A DNA stretch of 64,000 bases from Candidatus Saganbacteria bacterium (GCA_016223205.1 JACRPM010000007.1:62001-126000); one strand, 5' to 3'. Numbered from the stretch's first letter, positions 50,141 to 62,762 are shown. Translations and numbers: made by a program. The notes: generated from the sequence alone by a model not told the origin.

Positions 50141-50969
50141 CTATCTTCCCCGGCTGATAGGCCTCGTACACATAGGCCGAAATGGCGTTGATTATCTCCC
50201 GCGCTTCGCGCTTTTTGGGAAACCCGTTGGTGAAGATGGAGAGAACATAATCTCCCGCCGGAGTGAAGACAATCCCTACATCGTTCAACACGCCATCATA
50301 ATTCCCGGTTTTGTTGGCGATCTTGGTGCGCCAGGGCAGGGGGCGGCAGATGCCCCAGCGGTAACGCTGGTTCTCCATAAAGGCCAGCATGTCCTTTACC
50401 GATTGTTCCGTGAAACCATCCCGGCTATAAATTTTCATCAACAAGTTGGCCATATCCCGGGGGCTGGTGTAGTTGGCTTCGGCCGAGGGCGGTTCGACCA
50501 GGGCGGTGCCGTCTTTCACCACCGTCTGCTTTAAATTTACGGTTTGGCAATAAGCATTGATCTTTTCCAGCCCCAGCTTGTCGGAGATCAGCCGCGTGGC
50601 GGTGTTGTCGGAAAGCGAGATCATCATGCGGGTCAGGTTCCAAATGGTATAAGTGTTGGGCTTAAGCCATTGCAAAACCCCGGAGCCGGGCAATTTTTTT
50701 TCCTCGGTCATCGCGAGCCGATCTTCGAGCGATATTTTATGCTCTTCCGCTTCCTTAAAGGTCGCCGCCATGATGGGGAGCTTGATCACCGAAGCGGCGG
50801 GGAAAGCCAGGTCGCCGTTTATGGAGACGGCCCGTCCGCTTTTGACATCCACATAGGTTAACCCCACTCTTTCGCCATAGCGATCCACGATTTGGCGCAG
50901 GCCGGCCTCGAGTTTGAGCGGGTCCATCACTGCCAGGGCCAATAAAATAATCGAGAAAAACTTCCTCAT
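50049..50969 (-). CDS. Secreted class A beta-lactamase-like serine hydrolase
   Basis: 306 aa from ATG 50969, with a signal peptide (MRKFFSIILLALAVMDP). Active-site elements of the penicillin-recognising fold: SVIK (Ser60, Lys63), SDN (120-122) and KTG (220-222). The omega loop is short, and the class A Glu166-x-x-x-Asn pattern is not clear (EPPSAEANYT). A cell-wall peptidase or transferase role is therefore as likely as antibiotic hydrolysis. The last ~30 residues are extremely basic (RRAKPKKRSSRKARKVRVR) and lie antisense to the end of the giant gene (92 nt overlap). They might bind the wall, or be run-on sequence. The frame is open upstream to 51800, but that is the shadow of the DUF2207 gene. 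Confidence 0.85.
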   Translation of the reverse strand: MRKFFSIILLALAVMDPLKLEAGLRQIVDRYGERVGLTYVDVKSGRAVSINGDLAFPAASVIKLPIMAATFKEAEEHKISLEDRLAMTEEKKLPGSGVLQWLKPNTYTIWNLTRMMISLSDNTATRLISDKLGLEKINAYCQTVNLKQTVVKDGTALVEPPSAEANYTSPRDMANLLMKIYSRDGFTEQSVKDMLAFMENQRYRWGICRPLPWRTKIANKTGNYDGVLNDVGIVFTPAGDYVLSIFTNGFPKKREAREIINAISAYVYEAYQPGKIVKSRRAKPKKRSSRKARKVRVRYPRRSPRS

Positions 50970-50973
50970 TTGT

Positions 50974-50985
50974 ATTATAATTCTA
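50974..50985. promoter_or_regulatory. Shared -10 region of two divergent genes
   Basis: ATTATAAT (50974-50981) is its own reverse complement, so TATAAT reads on both strands. On plus, TATAAT (50976-50981) is 9 nt before ATG 50991. On minus, TAGAAT (50980-50985) is 10 nt before ATG 50969, a better distance than the TATAAT 4 nt away. Both transcripts look leaderless. The -35 boxes are not clear. Confidence 0.5.
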
Positions 50986-50990
50986 ACACA

Positions 50991-52715
50991 ATGGTCAAAT
51001 TCCTGGTTTCTTTTTTGACTTTTGCCGCACTGATCTTGCCGGCTTGCGCAGCTGAACGCAGCTTGTACTGGGACGCCATCCAAACCGATATTTATCTCAA
51101 CGAAGACTCCAGCTTTAATGTAGTTGAACGATTGGATTATGTCTTTAGCGGGGAGTGGAACGGCGGCTATCGTTCGATCAATCTTAAGGGATTGGATAAT
51201 ATCTCGGGGATCGAGCTGTGGGAAGATAAATTGCAATATATCGAGGGAAGTTTGGATAAATACCATTTCACCGCCGCCAAAAATGGCGGCCAAATGGAGG
51301 TCAAATGGCGCAGCCGCAATGTGGACGAGCCCCCTTACCAAAATACCCGCAAGACCTTTATCCTGAAATATATAGTTGACGGCGCCATCAATTATCTGGA
51401 CGGACAGGATGAACTTTATTGGAAAGCCATATTTGAGGAGCGGGAGGGAGTGGTCAAGCAGGCCCGGGCGATCGTTCACTTTCCACAAGATGTAGGCGGC
51501 GATAAGCTTAAAGCGGCGCTTTATACCGGAGCCCAAGGCGCGGCCTGGAAGGTGCAGGATAAAAGGACGCTGACTTTCGCCGCCGACAACCTGGCGCCGG
51601 GCGAGCTTTTTGAGGTGCAGGTCAAATTCCCGGTGGGAGTAGTGGAGAGGCGCGTTTCGTTCAAAAGATTCATCAACCGGAGGGTCTCCCCATTGGCGGT
51701 CTTTATGCTCCCGGTGGCCGCTTTCTTGATAATGCTTTATCTCTTTTTGAAATTCGGCCGCGACTACGAGATCAAGGACGTAAAAAAAGAATTCCCCCAA
51801 AAACCGTCCGACCTGCCGCCCGCCCTGGCCGGGACGCTCATTGACGAGCGCGCGGACCTTAAAGAGATCCTGGCCACCATGGTGGATCTGGCGCGGCGGG
51901 GTTATATCGAGATCACCGAACTTTTGGAGCGCGACTTTGAGCTTAAACTGCTTAAACTCCCCCTTAATCTGATGACCTTTGAGATCAAACTGGTCGAAGC
52001 CCTTTTTGGGATCCCGCTGGTCTTAGGTTGCAAGGTCAAGATGTCGGACCTTAACAACCGGTTCTATATCTATGTCGGAGATCTCAAAAATACTATTTAT
52101 GACGAGACCCTGAAATTAGGTTATTTTGAAGAAGATCCCCGCGGGGTGCGCAATCGTTTCCTTGTCATCGGCATCTTGTTGGCCGTCTTGGGCCTGATCC
52201 CCATGGGGATCTCGTTTATTGCCGAGTGGCTGGAGATCGGCTCATTCCCCGTTACGATCGGATTTGGAATGACGGCGGCCGGATTGGTAGTGGCGGCTTT
52301 TTCGGGGGCCATGCCGCGCAAGACGCTTTTGGGATCCCGCGAGAAAATAAAATGGCTGGCTTTTCGCAAATACCTGGACAACGGCAAGGCCGCCGATAAA
52401 TTCGAAGAGTACCTGCCTTATGCCATCGCTTTCGGCTTGAGCGATCATTTTACCAATGCCTTTTGCGGCAAATCGGTCGCCGCTCCGGTCTGGTTCATTC
52501 CCAGTTCGGGCGCTGCCGGGGGTGGAGGCGGCCGTTCCGGCGGAGCGGGAGCAGGCCGTTCCTTTTCTGTGGATCAGATGAGCGGCAGTTTCAATTCCAT
52601 GATGGATAATATGGGTTCCGCCATGACCAGCTCGCCTTCTTCTTCCGGAAGCGGGGGTGGCGGGTCGAGCGGTGGCGGCGGCGGAGGCGGTGGAGGAGGG
52701 GGCGGAGGGTGGTAA
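50991..52715 (+). CDS. DUF2207-type membrane protein
   Basis: About 574 aa. Signal peptide (residues 1-20, ending PACAA; a Cys at the possible cleavage point could make it a lipoprotein). An extracytoplasmic beta-rich domain follows (IQTDIYLNEDSSFNVVERLD, GGYRSINLKG), then a transmembrane helix at about 228-248, a cytoplasmic winged-helix-like part (EILATMVDLARRGYIEITEL), two more helices (about 383-430) and a C-terminal tail of Gly/Ser runs ending GW. This is the DUF2207 plan, common in bacteria and of unknown function; the glycine tail is typical. It is divergent from the serine hydrolase and followed by the LolA-like gene. Confidence 0.85.
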   Translation: MVKFLVSFLTFAALILPACAAERSLYWDAIQTDIYLNEDSSFNVVERLDYVFSGEWNGGYRSINLKGLDNISGIELWEDKLQYIEGSLDKYHFTAAKNGGQMEVKWRSRNVDEPPYQNTRKTFILKYIVDGAINYLDGQDELYWKAIFEEREGVVKQARAIVHFPQDVGGDKLKAALYTGAQGAAWKVQDKRTLTFAADNLAPGELFEVQVKFPVGVVERRVSFKRFINRRVSPLAVFMLPVAAFLIMLYLFLKFGRDYEIKDVKKEFPQKPSDLPPALAGTLIDERADLKEILATMVDLARRGYIEITELLERDFELKLLKLPLNLMTFEIKLVEALFGIPLVLGCKVKMSDLNNRFYIYVGDLKNTIYDETLKLGYFEEDPRGVRNRFLVIGILLAVLGLIPMGISFIAEWLEIGSFPVTIGFGMTAAGLVVAAFSGAMPRKTLLGSREKIKWLAFRKYLDNGKAADKFEEYLPYAIAFGLSDHFTNAFCGKSVAAPVWFIPSSGAAGGGGGRSGGAGAGRSFSVDQMSGSFNSMMDNMGSAMTSSPSSSGSGGGGSSGGGGGGGGGGGGGW

Positions 52716-52732
52716 TAAAAAGGAGAACTGTT

Positions 52733-53467
52733 ATGAAAAGGAAAATCATCTGCCTGTTGGTCCTGTTGTCGGTAGGGGTTTCGGTATCGTTTGGCGCCAT
52801 GAGAGTGGAAGACCTGCTGGCTAAAATACGGGAAGGACAATCAAAAGTAAAAGACCTGCAGGCGGATATTGTGACGATCATCAAATCCGACATGGGAGGG
52901 AAAAAGGAGGCCGAGCAGAGGGGGCATATCTGGATCAAAGGCGAGGACATGAGCAAGATGGAAATGACGGCCCCCATGAAACAGATCTCCATAACCTCCG
53001 GCAAAAAGATGGCGATCATCAATCCCGAGACGGGACAAAAGCTGGTGCAGGACCTCGAGGCCATGAGGAAAAAGACCGGGCAAACCGACCTGGGCAAGAA
53101 CGTGATGGACCAGACCAAGGCGCTTGAATATTTCAACCTAACGGTCAGGGAAGTTTCGAGCTTTATGGGCGGGGTAAAAGAATACGTGATCGTCGGCGTG
53201 CCCAAGGAAAAGAACAAGTTTTTGGGAAAAGTGGAATTCACGGTGGACGCGAACAAATACGTGCCCACCCGGATAGATATCTACAATCCGCAAGGCAACC
53301 TGGTTTCTTCTTCTTCAATCGAATATGCGCGGCTCAAAGATATCTGGGTGATCGCCAAAAACGTCTCCGAAGTCAAATTGCCTTCGGGTAAAATGAAGAT
53401 GGAGATGCGGTTCGACAACATCAAGCTCAACGAGGGGATCCCCGACAAAGAATTTAAGATTGACTAA
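52733..53467 (+). CDS. LolA-like outer-membrane lipoprotein-sorting protein
   Basis: About 244 aa with signal peptide (MKRKIICLLVLLSVGVSVSFG). The mature part follows the LolA/RseB fold: VEDLLAKIREGQSKVKDLQA, then alternating strands (GHIWIKGEDMSKMEM, KMAIINPETGQKLVQDL), and a final KMKMEMRFDNIKLNEGIPDKEF, which fits the LolA C-terminal pattern. It presumably carries lipoproteins or lipids across the periplasm. AAAGGAGA precedes ATG 52733; it lies 17 nt after the DUF2207 gene and is probably in its operon. The presence of such a protein supports an outer membrane. Confidence 0.8.
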   Translation: MKRKIICLLVLLSVGVSVSFGAMRVEDLLAKIREGQSKVKDLQADIVTIIKSDMGGKKEAEQRGHIWIKGEDMSKMEMTAPMKQISITSGKKMAIINPETGQKLVQDLEAMRKKTGQTDLGKNVMDQTKALEYFNLTVREVSSFMGGVKEYVIVGVPKEKNKFLGKVEFTVDANKYVPTRIDIYNPQGNLVSSSSIEYARLKDIWVIAKNVSEVKLPSGKMKMEMRFDNIKLNEGIPDKEFKID

Positions 53468-53489
53468 ATGGTTGGGTTTATACTATAAT
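53460..53489 (+). promoter_or_regulatory. Sigma-70-type promoter for the Ycf48/IPT-SLH operon
   Basis: TTGACT (53460-53465), 18 nt, TATAAT (53484-53489). The next ATG (53523) is 33 nt downstream with GGGAG in between. The -35 overlaps the stop of the LolA-like gene. Confidence 0.72.
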
Positions 53490-53522
53490 ATTTATGTGGG
53501 CAGAAACCCGGGGAGCTTTAAT

Positions 53523-55646
53523 ATGAAGACAATTAAGCGCCGGCTCTTTTGGTCGCTGTTGTTTCTCACCGTGGTCATTCTTACCCCAAGTTTTGCCGCC
53601 TCCAGCTGGAACCTCCAGATAAACACCGCCGATCCAACCTTGTACGGCGTTTATGCCGTAAGCGATACCGTGCTGACCGCAGCAGGGAGCGAAGGGGCGG
53701 TGATGAAGTCGACCGACCGCGGAGCAACTTGGAGTTCGTCAGTCGTACCTGCCGCGACTTATACCTGGTATGGAGTCGCTTTCCCCACTTCATTGGTAGG
53801 ATATATCACGGGCACCAAAAGCGGTACGAACTGCTATATTTATAAAACCACCAACGGCGGGACCAGTTGGAGCCAAAATTATACCGACGGAGTAAGTGAG
53901 GTTTTCTTTGATACTTATTTTGCGGATGCCGATACGGGTTGGGCGGTGGGCCGCAACGTGGTTTCTCCCCCCGTCCGGGTTTATCGCACCACCAACGGCG
54001 GCACCGACTGGAACAGAACCAGTTTAAATTGGTCCAGCCGGGCTTACGGCGTGCATGCGGTTTTGGACGGTGGGGCCTATAGTGTATGGGTGGTGGGAGA
54101 AGGCGGACATATATCCAAATCGACCGACGGCGGTGTTTTATTTAGCGATCAAACCAGCGGTACCGCGAACACACTTTACGATGTGTTCTTTTACAATAAT
54201 AATACCGGTTGGGCGGTAGGCGACGGTGGGACCATACTTTCCACCACTAATGGGGGGACGAACTGGACCGCGCAAACCAGTGGAGTTACGGCCCTTTTAA
54301 CCGGAGTGCAGTTTGTCAGCGCGACCACCGGTTTCGCAGTGGGCGCCGGCGGAACCATACTTTCCACCACCAACGGCGGCTCCACCTGGACTGCGGAGAC
54401 CAGCGGCACCACTGCCAACCTTTACCGGGTATATTTCTACGATGCTTATAACGGCTGGGCGGTGGGCGGCAGCAGCCGGGCGGCGCTGATAAGGGAAGAG
54501 GCGAGCATCAATTCTTTAAGCCGGAGCTCGGCGACCCAGGGAACGAATAGCGTTACCGTAACTATCCAGGGGGCGGGCTTTAAGGCCGGCATGACCCCCT
54601 CCTTCAGCGGCAGCGGGATCACCGTTACTTCGACGACCATCACCAGCGCCACGGAAATGTCGATCACTTTTGATATCGCCGCAGGCGCAGCCACCGGCTC
54701 GCGAGATATAAGATATTTAACCGCGGCGGGGAATCTGCTGACGTTCTCTAATCGATTTACGGTCTTGTCCTCTTCGGTCACCAACCCGACCATATCCTCT
54801 TTGAGCCAAAATATTTTAAGCGTGGGAAATACTTATAACATTGTGGGGACCGGGACCGGATACCAGAGCGGCGCAACCGTGACCATAAACGGAGTCACCG
54901 TTAATAGCGTTACGGTGAACAGTTCGACGCAACTAACTGCCAATGTCACTGTTCCTGCGGGCCATGCAACCGGACTTTTTAATTGGACGGTGACCAACAC
55001 CGATGGCGGAGCAGGCACTTTTGCGAACGGCATTATTATAGCTTCGACCTCGGGCGGGCCCACTGTAACGGGAGTGATAACCGAATACGGCTACAAAGGA
55101 ACAGTTTCAAACGTGGTCGTGAACGGCACCGGCTTTGCCAATAATTCACAAGTTTTCTTTTCCGGCTCGGGGGTTGCGGGAACGGTAACCTATATTTCCT
55201 CCACCCAGCTTAGGGTCGCGGTGACCATATCCGCCGATGATTCGACTGCGGTCGGCAGCCGAACCGTCACGGTCTTTAATCCCACCGACAGCACCGTGGG
55301 AGCGCTGGAAGGCGGCTTTGAGATCAAAGCGGCTTCCACCACCGGGAAAGTCATTAAAAATGTGGTAATCGGGCCCAATCCGGCAAGAAGAGGAACCACT
55401 GTTATCAATATCCAAGGCGAAGCCACCACCGCGCCGCTGACTTTGGATATCCCGATATTCGATGCCACCGGCCGAATGCTGGCCCGCCTGTCGCGCAACA
55501 TAACTCAACCGGGAAGATTCAGCATCCCCTGGAATATATTGACCGATAATCTAATCCCTGGCGACGTGAGCAATGGATTACATATAATCTCAATTAATAC
55601 CTTGGGAGTCGTACAACAAAGAGCAAAGGTGGTTATCGCTAGATGA
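53523..55646 (+). CDS. Secreted Ycf48-like beta-propeller protein with IPT/TIG domains
   Basis: 707 aa, signal peptide ending SFAAS. Residues about 25-325 are repeats of the Ycf48/BNR type with the marker STTNGGTNWTAQTSG (also KSTDRGATWSS, KTTNGGTSWSQN, RTTNGGTDWNRT) and WAVG turns: a propeller of about six or seven blades. Then come three IPT/TIG-like immunoglobulin domains (about 330-610), and a C-terminal domain with DATGRMLARLSRN and NGLHIISINTLG that resembles FlgD-Ig or type IX sorting tails. This is a cell-surface or periplasmic adhesive or assembly protein. ATG 53523 is favoured over a frame open to 53460 because of the signal peptide and GGGAG. It overlaps the next gene by ATGA. Confidence 0.82.
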   Translation: MKTIKRRLFWSLLFLTVVILTPSFAASSWNLQINTADPTLYGVYAVSDTVLTAAGSEGAVMKSTDRGATWSSSVVPAATYTWYGVAFPTSLVGYITGTKSGTNCYIYKTTNGGTSWSQNYTDGVSEVFFDTYFADADTGWAVGRNVVSPPVRVYRTTNGGTDWNRTSLNWSSRAYGVHAVLDGGAYSVWVVGEGGHISKSTDGGVLFSDQTSGTANTLYDVFFYNNNTGWAVGDGGTILSTTNGGTNWTAQTSGVTALLTGVQFVSATTGFAVGAGGTILSTTNGGSTWTAETSGTTANLYRVYFYDAYNGWAVGGSSRAALIREEASINSLSRSSATQGTNSVTVTIQGAGFKAGMTPSFSGSGITVTSTTITSATEMSITFDIAAGAATGSRDIRYLTAAGNLLTFSNRFTVLSSSVTNPTISSLSQNILSVGNTYNIVGTGTGYQSGATVTINGVTVNSVTVNSSTQLTANVTVPAGHATGLFNWTVTNTDGGAGTFANGIIIASTSGGPTVTGVITEYGYKGTVSNVVVNGTGFANNSQVFFSGSGVAGTVTYISSTQLRVAVTISADDSTAVGSRTVTVFNPTDSTVGALEGGFEIKAASTTGKVIKNVVIGPNPARRGTTVINIQGEATTAPLTLDIPIFDATGRMLARLSRNITQPGRFSIPWNILTDNLIPGDVSNGLHIISINTLGVVQQRAKVVIAR

Positions 55647-57613
55647 AGAAAATAATCGCGGTCCTGGGCTTGCTGATCGTGCTCTGCCTCCCCACACTTG
55701 CCGATAACGCCGCCGCTCCCGATCCCATCCGCTTATCGGTCGGTTCCCGCACCCTGGGCATGGGCAAGGCCATGGTGGGCCTGGCCGATGACCTGGGTTC
55801 GGTCTATGTCAATCCCGCCGGCGTGGCCAATGTGGAAAAATGGCAATTAACTTCCCTTTCGGGCAAACTGCTGGATGAATTCAATTATATTTCTCTGGCC
55901 GGCGTATATCCCACCAACTTCGGAAAAGTAGGCCTGGCCTTTGCCGGGTCCTCGATCGGCGGCGCTATACCGACCAGGGTGAAAGCCGGGTCCGATCCGG
56001 ACGATCCCGTATATGAGGCGGATCCCACCCAAGAGCTCATGAATTATTACAACAATGTATTTATCCTCACCTATGCCGACAAGATCGGGCGGCTGCTCAC
56101 CCCCGGCTTTATGAAGCCGATAGCCGACCGCGCTCCCTGGCTCAAAGATGTGAACTTCGGCGTAAACCTTAAACTTTTTTCCGTGGGACTTTCCGGCGAC
56201 GGCATCACCCAAGGCAACGCCAACGGCCAGGAATTGGACTTTGGATTGCAAGCCAAGCCCCGGCATTTCCTCTCGGTCGGCATGGGACTGCAGAACCTTC
56301 TGCCTTTCAGCTTAGGAGGTAAACTGCGTTATGCTTCCGGCTGGGAAGAAAGCTATCCCGCGGTCTTAAAGACCGGATTGGCGCTCGCCGTGATCGGCCC
56401 GCCCGAATCGGCTTTGCGCGAGATCGGCGAGCATCGCGTCAATGTCCTCCTTGACGCGGATTGGGAGCCCACCCGTACGGCCAATGTTCCCATGCTGTTC
56501 CATCTGGGGACAGAATGGATGCCGGTCGAAATGCTGGCCATACGTATGGGGATCGATCAGGAGCAAGTGGGGGTGGGGACCACCGCCAACAATCTCACCG
56601 CGGGCGTGGGAATTTTCTTCCGCGGTTTCCGCTTCGACTACGCTTATCACCAGTTCGCCGGGGCGCCGGGCGTGGACAACCACTTCTTCTCGCTTTCTTA
56701 CGGCATCTTCCCGCCGAAAAAGAAATTCGTCGAAAAAGTGGTCGTAACCCCGGCCACGCTCATCACCACCGAAAGCCGGGTCATTATCAAGGGCAAAGTG
56801 CAAACCTATGACGTGGCTACCGTGAGGGTCTCGGGTGAAGCGGTGAAGATCACCAAGCAAAACACCTTTGAGGTGGAAGTGCCCATATTAAATTCCGGCA
56901 AGAACACCATCTGGGTGGAGGCCTTCGATTCGCGAGGCAATCTAATAGAGACCGATCCCGTAAAAGTGGTTAAGCTCAATACTTATCCCGATGTGCCGGC
57001 CGATCATTGGGCCGCCTCACAGGTAAGCTATATCGGGACGCTCGGCATCATCAAGGGATATCCGGACGGCAACTTCAAACCCGACGGCAACATCACCCGC
57101 GCCGAAATGTCGGCGTTACTTATGCGCACCAAGGCCTCGGGCGAAGCCAACGTGCCCATTCCCACGATCCAGCTATTTAAGGATGTGCCGCTCAAGAACT
57201 GGGCGGTGAAATATGTGAACCAGGCGGCGAGGGTAGGGATCGTCAAAGGTTATCCCGACGGCAGCTTTAAGCCCAACGCCAACATCAACCGCGCGGAAGG
57301 CCTGGCCATGGTAGGCAGATTCGGCGGGGTAAGGGAGATCCCCTACACCAGGGAATTTTCGGATATCAAACCCAGCTTCTGGGCGGCATCGCTCATTGCC
57401 GGGGCCGATAAGGAAGGCATGCTCCAATACTTTAGCGGCAAGGCCTTCCAGGCCGCGCGCAAGCTCAACCGCTCCGAATCGGTGGAATTGCTCTATCGTT
57501 CAACTCCCGTGAAGGGCTTGATATTAGAGCTTACCGATTTTAGCAAGGGGTTTGAGACCAAATCCCCGGTGCAGCTGGAGAAAGAACGCGCGGCTCAATC
57601 CAAGAAGAAGTAA
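55643..57613 (+). CDS. PorV/UPF0164-like beta-barrel protein with C-terminal SLH repeats
   Basis: 656 aa with signal peptide (MKKIIAVLGLLIVLCLPTLA). Residues about 28-350 match the PorV/PorQ-type outer-membrane barrel (IRLSVGSRTLGMGKAMVGLA, GSVYVNPAGVAN). About 360-440 is a short Ig-like linker (RVIIKGKVQTYDVATVRVSG). Three SLH repeats then follow, with DVPADHWAASQVSYIGTLGI...KGYPDGNFKPDGNITRAEM and KGYPDGSFKPNANINRAEG. Barrel plus SLH in one chain suggests an outer membrane held to the wall by SLH domains. The SLH order here is C-terminal, the reverse of cyanobacterial Slr-type porins. Translationally coupled to the propeller gene. Confidence 0.87.
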   Translation: MKKIIAVLGLLIVLCLPTLADNAAAPDPIRLSVGSRTLGMGKAMVGLADDLGSVYVNPAGVANVEKWQLTSLSGKLLDEFNYISLAGVYPTNFGKVGLAFAGSSIGGAIPTRVKAGSDPDDPVYEADPTQELMNYYNNVFILTYADKIGRLLTPGFMKPIADRAPWLKDVNFGVNLKLFSVGLSGDGITQGNANGQELDFGLQAKPRHFLSVGMGLQNLLPFSLGGKLRYASGWEESYPAVLKTGLALAVIGPPESALREIGEHRVNVLLDADWEPTRTANVPMLFHLGTEWMPVEMLAIRMGIDQEQVGVGTTANNLTAGVGIFFRGFRFDYAYHQFAGAPGVDNHFFSLSYGIFPPKKKFVEKVVVTPATLITTESRVIIKGKVQTYDVATVRVSGEAVKITKQNTFEVEVPILNSGKNTIWVEAFDSRGNLIETDPVKVVKLNTYPDVPADHWAASQVSYIGTLGIIKGYPDGNFKPDGNITRAEMSALLMRTKASGEANVPIPTIQLFKDVPLKNWAVKYVNQAARVGIVKGYPDGSFKPNANINRAEGLAMVGRFGGVREIPYTREFSDIKPSFWAASLIAGADKEGMLQYFSGKAFQAARKLNRSESVELLYRSTPVKGLILELTDFSKGFETKSPVQLEKERAAQSKKK

Positions 57614-58327
57614 ATATTAGCCAGGGTTGAGATAGCGGCGGTCTCGGCGCGCAGTATCCTTCGGCCTAAACTCACGGCTTTAAAGCCCGCTGATCCGGCT
57701 TTAGCGATCTCCTCATTTGAAAAACCGCCCTCGGGGCCGATGGTGACTAGGAAACTCGCGGGTCCTGCGGCTAAACGCCGCGGTTCCTTTAATGCCTGTT
57801 TTAATGAATTTCCAGTTTCCAGTTCCCAGGGGACCAGAGCCAGGTCAAAGGTTTTCCCGAGCTTCAATAATTCCTCGAAACTCAATAGAGAAGAAATATC
57901 AGGGACGAGAGTACGGCCGCACTGCTCGGCGGCTTCCTTGGCGATGGTTCGCCAATGAGACAGCTTTTTATCCTCTTTTTCTTTTATGTCCGGCACCGAG
58001 CGTTCGGAGGTGACCGGAATTACCCGATCGACTCCCAGCTCCACCGCTTTTTGGATGACCAGGTCCATTTTCTTGCCCTTGAGCAGACATTGGGCGAGGG
58101 TGACTTTAATTGTTGGTTCGATGTCTTTCTTTGTCTCCGAAATTATCATCCCGCGAATGAATTCGCGGTTAAATTCCTGAAGTTCACAAAGGTAGGACTT
58201 CTGCGAGCCGTCAAAAACCTCGATCTTATCGCCGGCTTTAAGGCGCAAGACATTCTTGATGTGATTTACATCGGAGCCGGTGATCGAAACTTCATCGCCT
58301 TTAATTTGGTCGGAGGGGACATAGAAC

Positions 58328-58335
<8 letters not shown>
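57595..58335 (-). CDS. rsmE: 16S rRNA m3U1498 methyltransferase
   Basis: 246 aa. N-terminal PUA-like domain (MNRFYVPSDQ, VNHIKNVLRLKAGDKIEVFD) and a C-terminal SPOUT knot: LAQCLLKGKKMDLVIQKAVE-LGVDRVIPVTSERS, IGPEGGFSNEEI and SLGRRILRAETAA. It methylates N3 of U1498 in 16S rRNA. It overlaps dnaJ by 8 nt at its start, a common pairing, and the porin gene by 19 nt at its end (convergent). Confidence 0.95.
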
Positions 58336-61734
<3,399 letters not shown>

Positions 61735-61735
<1 letters not shown>

Positions 61736-62466
61736 TAAAAGGCCTCCAATTCTTCCGATACGAAATTTAAAAGCGAGGCCACGTGGTCGTAATCCATGCG
61801 GGTGGGGCCGATGATGCCGATGGCGCCGGGATTGAGCCCGCGCAGGTGGCATTGCGCCACCACTACCGAGAGATCGCGGGTCTGGCGATAGGGATTTTCG
61901 TGCCCGATGTGGATATTGAGCCCCTGCTTGCGGGCATATTCGGCCAAGAGCCGGGCCAAAAATTCCTCCTGCTCGATGGTCTCCACGAACTGGCGGGCGC
62001 TGTTAATGTCCGAGAATTCCGGTTGTTTTAAGGTCTGGGAAAGCCCGGCCTTATAGACCGGGGAAGGCCGGTGACCAAAAGGCACAAAGACCGCCACATA
62101 ATCCAAAAGCGAGGATAAGATCCTGGCGGCGCCGTGGAAGATCTCCTCCACGCCCCGGCCGATCTTCTTGATGCCGCTCTTGATGAGCGCGATCTCGCGC
62201 CCGGAGATCTTTTTGGTTTCCATTATATGATCGACATAATAGCGATAGCCCGTATCAGTGGGGGTGCGCCCGGCGGAGGTGTGGGGGTGGGTCAGGTATC
62301 CTATGCGCTCGAGCTCCGCCATCTCGGCCCGGAGCGTGGCCGGAGAGAACTGGCGGAAATAGCTGTGGGTCAAGGAGACCGAGCCCACCGGCTCGGCGGA
62401 CTCCACGTATTTGCTGATCAGGGCCTCCAGGATCTTCCTTTTACGGTCGTTAAGCTCGATGATCAT
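61735..62466 (-). CDS. hrcA: Heat-inducible transcription repressor HrcA
   Basis: About 243 aa. N-terminal winged helix (LNDRKRKILEALISKYVESA, EPVGSVSLTHSY, SPATLRAEMAELERIGYLTHPHTSAGRTPTDTGYRYYVD) and a GAF-like core (LSVVVAQCHL, GAIGIIGPTRMDYDHVASLL). It represses its own operon by binding CIRCE, and GroEL normally keeps it folded. It is about 100 residues shorter than typical HrcA; the loss is in the central inserted dimerisation domain. ATG 62466 is preferred to GTG 62478, which overlaps the AAGGAG site. Confidence 0.93.
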
Positions 62467-62471
62467 GTGCT

Positions 62472-62498
62472 TTGGCACTCCTTATAGTTGAGTGCTAA
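62472..62498 (-). promoter_or_regulatory. CIRCE operator
   Basis: On the minus strand TTAGCACTC, 9 nt, GAGTGCCAA: the CIRCE inverted repeat (TTAGCACTC-N9-GAGTGCTAA) with one mismatch in the right arm. It overlaps the end of the -10 box and contains the Shine-Dalgarno of hrcA, so HrcA binding would block transcription and the mRNA repeat may affect translation. Confidence 0.95.
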
Positions 62499-62527
62499 TT
62501 ATAGCAAGTTTTGAGGTGTAAAGTCAA
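62498..62527 (-). promoter_or_regulatory. Sigma-70-type promoter of the hrcA operon
   Basis: TTGACT (62522-62527), 18 nt, TATAAT (62498-62503) on the minus strand, with CIRCE directly at and after the -10. Confidence 0.85.
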
Positions 62528-62695
62528 CTCCTAACCGGCTCTATAGCAAACAGTGTGCCAAATAGTAAACGATAATTAATTATTTTTCCTTGCAGTTATG
62601 AGAAAAATCAAGAAGAGATGCAGGTAAAAAATGGTTAACAGAAAAAATGACATGAGAAATCAGGAAACCCGCGAGTTTGCTGAGGAACCCTCCTA
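62528..62695. other. Non-coding, AT-rich stretch before hrcA
   Basis: Between the hrcA promoter and the palindromic element I see no ORF, tRNA or clear terminator. It is much richer in A and T than the surroundings (for example 62565-62600). Confidence 0.5.
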
Positions 62696-62762
62696 ACCCC
62701 CTCTCTATCTCCCCCTTGATAAGGGGGAGATGTCCCGAGCGAAGTCGAGGGACAGAGGGGGT
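62696..62762. repeat. GC-rich palindromic element abutting the hemW stop codon
   Basis: About 67 bp with ends ACCCCCTCT and AGAGGGGGT. Inside are ATCTCCCCCTT/AAGGGGGAGAT and TGTCCC...GGGACA. The last base is the first of the hemW stop triplet read on minus. With no other terminator in sight, the hairpins may end hemW transcription. Confidence 0.78.

Noticed and set aside
50970-51800. N-terminal extension of the serine hydrolase frame over the DUF2207 gene
   Set aside because: It is the reverse-strand shadow of DUF2207; the signal peptide starts at ATG 50969.
52640-52715. Glycine-run end of the DUF2207 gene as frameshift or sequencing artefact
   Set aside because: Gly/Ser-rich tails are usual for this family and the frame ends at a normal stop.
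61736-61852. N-terminal extension of GrpE
   Set aside because: Arg/His-rich residues antisense-like to hrcA; the TAATG junction gives the proper start.
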